The notes beneath the pieces were generated by a model. That model was not told where the DNA came from. It worked only from the letters and a program-made list of their open reading frames with translations, and did not search any database. 55,957 nt of DNA from positions 1 through 55,957 of IMG/VR virus record IMGVR_UViG_3300008954_000067; one strand, written 5' to 3'. The stretch comes from a virus. The position numbers and the translations under genes were made by a program. How positions within the stretch are numbered: the stretch's first letter is position 1; every line of letters starts with the position of its first letter. Below, piece after piece: positions 52,462 to 55,957 of the stretch.

Positions 52462-53205
52462 CTAAAATATATCGAACTCTTCCGTCTTGACCAGGGCCCG
52501 ATAGTGCTTACGGATAATAGACATTGCTACTGATAGTTGTTTCGGCGATAAACCGGATATATCCCTAACATATACAAAGATGGCTCGCTTATTTAGAAAA
52601 TCAAGTTGATCGACTGTTTCGAATACCTTTACCACTGCAGCTATGCACTTCTTCTCATTCTCGCCGGTGACCCTGGTCTGAATCTCAAATAATACTTTCA
52701 TTATATCATCACGGAACGTTTCTTTAATCATGATCTCATCAGGAGGGAGAAGTACATGGCTCTGGGCTAGAATACTTCTATCTCTAACTGACATTGACTC
52801 TGGATCATCAATGCTAACATGACGGCGGGTGGATTTTTGAGTTCGTCTGGAATTTATAATCAACCAGTTCTTTGCAACAACATTAAAATAAGAAAAGGCT
52901 TTTGTGCCTTTTTCTCTATTCCACTTATGAATTGTTTCGAAAAGAAAAGAAACACAGTCACTCTTTAGGTGCTCATAGGGCTGATGTGGTTTTGCAAACC
53001 CATATATGAATATGATATTCTGGCAAAGCTTGTCAAATGCCGGAAGAATTTCTTCAACATACAGTTTGTCTTTTTCTTTTTGATCAGTTGAGTCTTGATA
53101 GTCACATATGGCCTTTTGAGTGTCCATTGTGAAATACATGTTGGCCGGATTTCCCGTGCCTCTACGTATCTTTCTTTTTCTTGTTCTCTTTACGGCCACC
53201 TTCAC
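52462..53205 (-). CDS. 55: RNA polymerase sigma factor for late transcription, gp55-like
   Basis: A small sigma factor that would direct host RNA polymerase to phage late promoters. Seen in 247 residues: a basic N-terminus (RTRKRKIRRG), DKLCQNIIFIYGFAKPH, DCVSFLFETIHKWNREKGTK (sigma region 2-like helix), and AFSYFNVVAKNWLI, the region 2.3/2.4-like block that gp55 proteins share. The C-terminus SGLSPKQLSVAMSIIRKHY resembles a short helix-turn-helix. T4 gp55 is 185 residues. The frame can start at GTG 53205, but AGGAG is only two bases away; the in-frame GTG at 53199 has eight-base spacing and is probably the real start. Overlapped by nothing; 11 bases after the membrane protein gene. Confidence 0.85.
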   Translation of the reverse strand: MKVAVKRTRKRKIRRGTGNPANMYFTMDTQKAICDYQDSTDQKEKDKLYVEEILPAFDKLCQNIIFIYGFAKPHQPYEHLKSDCVSFLFETIHKWNREKGTKAFSYFNVVAKNWLIINSRRTQKSTRRHVSIDDPESMSVRDRSILAQSHVLLPPDEIMIKETFRDDIMKVLFEIQTRVTGENEKKCIAAVVKVFETVDQLDFLNKRAIFVYVRDISGLSPKQLSVAMSIIRKHYRALVKTEEFDIF

Positions 53206-53216
53206 TTCTCCTCAGT

Positions 53217-53531
53217 TTAAGTATCTTCATCCTTGAGCTCTTCGGGGCTATCAATCTTTGTTAGTGCACTAGCAACAGCTAAAATAGAAGAACGGGCATT
53301 ACGTACATCATCTAAAACACCTCGAATCTCTGGGCTATCATAGAATAATGGCCTATCCAAAATTGTAGATATGTTTGTATATGTTTCATCAAGTGTGTCT
53401 AAAGAATCTTCTAATGCCTCTTGAGTACGTAAAATAGCTAAGGCGAATTTAAGCGCAAAATAGGTTGGTACACCGACCAACACTAATACTGCACCTAATA
53501 TCATTAATAATGCTGTATTGCTTACTAACAA
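53217..53531 (-). CDS. Small single-pass membrane protein
   Basis: A 104-residue protein with one N-terminal transmembrane helix (TALLMILGAVLVLVGVPTYF, residues 6-25) followed by a charged helical domain containing DSLDTLDETYTNISTILD and RPLFYDSPEIRGVLDDVR. The start is TTG at 53531, overlapping the glycosyltransferase stop by seven bases; a GGGGGG run lies about nine bases upstream. An ATG at codon 10 lacks a ribosome site and would trim the membrane helix. It is not a recognisable holin or spanin: only one helix, no lipobox and no lysis neighbours. The topology predicts a cytoplasmic coiled-coil domain. Similar small proteins with a YxxPEI-type patch may exist in T4-like phages, but function is unknown. 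Confidence 0.6.
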   Translation of the reverse strand: MLVSNTALLMILGAVLVLVGVPTYFALKFALAILRTQEALEDSLDTLDETYTNISTILDRPLFYDSPEIRGVLDDVRNARSSILAVASALTKIDSPEELKDEDT

Positions 53532-54697
53532 TTAATTAGTCCCCCCAAAAACTCTTCATATAGACTTGATATAGTTTCTTGAGAATGAGTTTTTAATAGT
53601 TGTTTGCTAAGATCTTTTGCCCACTTTTTAGGTGTAGATGACATTTTATAGAATTTTTCAAACCTTTGTTTTGCATCTTCTTCAATTGGTTCTGCCCACT
53701 TTGTATTTGGCATGAATATTGTGTTATCAATTCTTGACGAGTGAATTTCTTTAAGTTCATACTTTACACTTAAAAACTTTCCTTGATTCATAAAATCAAG
53801 ATGCCCTGACCAATTAGTTGCAATAACTGGTAAAGCTGATGTGGCGGCCTCTAAGATAGGAAGGCCAAAGCCTTCTCCTCGTGTTAGTGATACCATCGCC
53901 TTTATTTTCGGGTGCCTATAAAGTGCTGCTACCTCTTCTTGTGTCATACTACCATGTAAGAAATGTATCTTCGGATTGGGGCCGACTCGGACCTCCTCAA
54001 CCAGCTTCTTCATGATCTTTGTTGTAACAACCCGATCTATCTTTGTATTTTTTCCAGAATTTGTCTTTAGAACAATGCCCACATCATCATTATCTTTAAA
54101 CGTTTCACATAACCATTTGATTGTGTGATAAAGATTCTTTCGGTCGTTATACGGATTGTTCCCTGTTATCTGCCCGAAGACTAAGAAGTTAAAGTCGGTA
54201 TCAAAATCTAGGTCAAGAGCTGGAAGTTTTTTATTGCTAATACAATCATAAAAAGATTCAGGGATGACGCGGATCGGGGAAGTTAAACTACCAACTGACG
54301 TTATACAACTTTTTACATGTTCAGAGGGTACTACTATCGCATCCATTCGATTGCAGCATGCTACCCATTGAGGATTACATTTATCTGTTTCTACAAATGC
54401 AGAAATTCCAACATTTTTCCTTGCTAAACCTGGATCCCATTCATTAGGGAGCTGGACCTGGAATGATACGTCAAACTGCTTTCCTGCAGGTAACGGCCTG
54501 GCTCGATCCATTATCTCACCTATCAAGCCATCCTCTAGTTCAGGGTTAATCATCCAGCTAGTTATGCCCCAGGGGACAATATGTGTGTATAACTCAATAT
54601 CATCTCGAGACAATAACCACCTGAAGACTTGGCGGGCATGGGTTCCGTAACCAGAATATGTCAACAACGGTGCCCTTATTACTACATTTTTTTTCAT
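53525..54697 (-). CDS. Glycosyltransferase, GT4/GT-B family (second copy)
   Basis: A 390-residue GT-B fold retaining glycosyltransferase. Seen: N-terminal APLLTYSGYGTHARQVFRWL with a Gly-rich loop, a central NFLVFGQITGNNPYNDRKNL start of the C-terminal Rossmann domain, and the diagnostic EGFGLPILEA with Glu275 and Glu283 (EX7E). ATNWSGHLDF after it belongs to the sugar-nucleotide pocket. The acceptor and donor cannot be read from sequence. The gene overlaps the upstream GT4 gene as ATGA, so both are likely co-translated. Known: phage glycosyltransferases modify phage DNA, virion proteins or host surface. Inference here favours virion or host-surface modification, since no nucleotide-hypermodification gene is present in the window. 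Confidence 0.85.
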   Translation of the reverse strand: MKKNVVIRAPLLTYSGYGTHARQVFRWLLSRDDIELYTHIVPWGITSWMINPELEDGLIGEIMDRARPLPAGKQFDVSFQVQLPNEWDPGLARKNVGISAFVETDKCNPQWVACCNRMDAIVVPSEHVKSCITSVGSLTSPIRVIPESFYDCISNKKLPALDLDFDTDFNFLVFGQITGNNPYNDRKNLYHTIKWLCETFKDNDDVGIVLKTNSGKNTKIDRVVTTKIMKKLVEEVRVGPNPKIHFLHGSMTQEEVAALYRHPKIKAMVSLTRGEGFGLPILEAATSALPVIATNWSGHLDFMNQGKFLSVKYELKEIHSSRIDNTIFMPNTKWAEPIEEDAKQRFEKFYKMSSTPKKWAKDLSKQLLKTHSQETISSLYEEFLGGLINC

Positions 54698-55944
54698 AGT
54701 GTGTTACACTCCCATCGCTGGTATCTGTCTTTCCAGTTATCAATTAAGTCATTTAGAGAATCATGCCAAGCATCAATTGTATCTTGGTGTGCAAACTCTG
54801 AAAGAACGTAATCTCTGGCCTTCTTGCCTAACTCACTCCGTTTTTCATGTCCCATTTCATACATTTCTGTAAATGCTGCTGCAACGGTCTCACTAGAGAC
54901 ATAGTCCTCATATATAAATGGAACCTGTTGAGAGCCTACAAGAGATCTAAACTCTACCGGAAGTGCTATGCCGTTCTCTGACTCATCTCTATGATCAACA
55001 ACCTGTCTCGTTAGGCCACCAGTTTTTAGAGCGATAATGGGTGTTCCACTTTGCATTGCTTCCAATGTTGCCAAGCCAAAGCCTTCTGCATATGCAATAT
55101 TGACATGTACATCAGCAATATTATGCAAGATATTCATTTGTTGAAACTCAATCCTATCTGTCGAAAATACAATCTCATCTTTAATATCAAGCTTATCTGC
55201 TACTTCAAATAAATTCGGGCCCTCTTTATCAGATGGGTCAGTATGTAGTAGCAACGTTGCATTGCGGTGACCATGCTTTTGCTCTAGTTCATCAACAAAT
55301 AATTTCCATGATACTAATAGATCACTTCCCCTTTTACGTTTTGCATTTCTATTTACCCAAAATGCAACAAAATGATCTACTCTATCTTCGCCTAACACTT
55401 GTGCTCTCCACTTCTTAATAGAGTCTTTTGGTAATGGAAAAAACATATCTGGGGGAAGGGAGTGTGGGATAAACTTCGTCCTGTCGGGAACTAGTTCACT
55501 CACCATCTCGTAGGTCAAATGCGAATGACAATTAATAGCATCCGTTGATTCATATAATACCTTATTGAATCTGGGTGTAGGGCGGTTATCCCAAACATGC
55601 CAATATGCTATTGGGCATACCTGGTGAATTTCGTCTTCCATCTCCCATAACCAGATAAAAAATCTTGGATCTGTGAATATAATCAACACATCTGGTTTTT
55701 CGCTGGCTAGTGTTAACCTAATTAATTCTGGGTTTCCAAAGCCGTCGATTGGCTTAATAATAAAGTCATCATTGACATGTTTCACGCCATAATCTAAGTG
55801 CTTCATTGCAGCACCAAATTGGCGAACTGACCATTCACCTTTTTGTATCAAACCCTCAATTAGAAACCTGCTCTGGTTTCCGACACCAGACGGGCTTAAG
55901 GCATGGTCCGACAACATTAAAATCTTTTTCTTTTTCTTCGTCAT
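54694..55944 (-). CDS. Glycosyltransferase, GT4/GT-B family (first copy)
   Basis: A 416-residue GT-B glycosyltransferase. Seen: a basic start MTKKKKKILMLSDHALSPSG with the N-terminal Gly-rich loop at SPSGVGNQSRFLIEG, a domain-2 start VAFWVNRNAKRKRGSDLLVS, and the EX7E motif YAEGFGLATLEAMQSGTP with Glu287 and Glu295. It is about the usual family length and has no signal or membrane segment, so it is cytoplasmic. The ATG is 13 bases from the window end, so its upstream context is unseen. It is paralogous in fold to the next gene but with low identity by eye outside the motif. Acceptor unknown; the pair may act in sequence on the same glycan. Confidence 0.87.
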   Translation of the reverse strand: MTKKKKKILMLSDHALSPSGVGNQSRFLIEGLIQKGEWSVRQFGAAMKHLDYGVKHVNDDFIIKPIDGFGNPELIRLTLASEKPDVLIIFTDPRFFIWLWEMEDEIHQVCPIAYWHVWDNRPTPRFNKVLYESTDAINCHSHLTYEMVSELVPDRTKFIPHSLPPDMFFPLPKDSIKKWRAQVLGEDRVDHFVAFWVNRNAKRKRGSDLLVSWKLFVDELEQKHGHRNATLLLHTDPSDKEGPNLFEVADKLDIKDEIVFSTDRIEFQQMNILHNIADVHVNIAYAEGFGLATLEAMQSGTPIIALKTGGLTRQVVDHRDESENGIALPVEFRSLVGSQQVPFIYEDYVSSETVAAAFTEMYEMGHEKRSELGKKARDYVLSEFAHQDTIDAWHDSLNDLIDNWKDRYQRWECNTL

Positions 55945-55957
55945 AAATTGCAGCTCA

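Noticed and set aside
53217-53531. Possible holin or spanin
   Set aside because: One N-terminal membrane helix with a charged domain, no lipobox, no endolysin nearby; kept as unknown membrane protein.

Overview
The window looks like one continuous stretch of the late (structural) region of a large contractile-tailed phage of the distant T4-like type (Caudoviricetes). Every gene I accept is on the minus strand, so transcription runs from base 55957 toward base 1. Genes overlap by a few bases or sit a few bases apart, and the longest gap is 115 bp. No stretch over 300 bases lacks a gene, and I see no tRNA, rRNA, CRISPR array or insertion sequence. A portal, large terminase, prohead protease, gp25/gp6/gp7-like wedge proteins and a gp55-like late sigma factor identify the T4 relationship. 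The moderate AT-richness and a phage-borne ribosomal protein S21 gene fit an aquatic, probably uncultured, bacteriophage. The host cannot be named from this sequence.

Layout in transcription order. (1) 55.9-52.1 kb: two GT4-type glycosyltransferases, a small membrane protein, the late sigma factor and a coiled-coil protein. (2) 52.1-40.5 kb: baseplate module with a gp5-like OB-fold spike/hub protein, two related small acidic proteins, gp25, gp6, a DNRLRE-like structural protein, a 1237-residue gp7/P2-I-like wedge protein carrying LamG domains, and an unassigned 350-residue protein. (3) 40.5-28.3 kb: a 3275-residue adhesin with an N-terminal LamG domain and two families of tandem repeats, a collagen-like fibre protein, and a GT2 glycosyltransferase. 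(4) 28.3-13.8 kb: seven virion-type proteins built from fibronectin-III-like, LamG and shared small modules. (5) 13.8-8.7 kb: a DNA-metabolism island with a RuvC-like resolvase, a DnaG-type primase, a single-chain Mre11-Rad50 (gp47-gp46) fusion and a small zinc-binding protein. (6) 8.7-0.2 kb: packaging and head assembly, with terminase, portal, prohead protease and several small prohead or head-associated proteins, including a tandem paralogue pair. (7) At the left edge, a GTG-started bS21 gene runs off the window.

Likely joint function: the sigma factor would direct late transcription of the structural genes. The recombination enzymes would process replicating and concatemeric DNA that the terminase then packages through the portal. 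The baseplate and the very large adhesin, fibre and FN3/LamG set would make a complex host-binding apparatus. Three glycosyltransferases lie within or next to these structural genes, so glycosylation of virion proteins is a reasonable but unproven idea. The major capsid protein, tail sheath, tail tube and tape measure were not recognised and are probably outside the window. The terminase-to-portal interval, where T4 keeps sheath and tube, is only 61 bp here.
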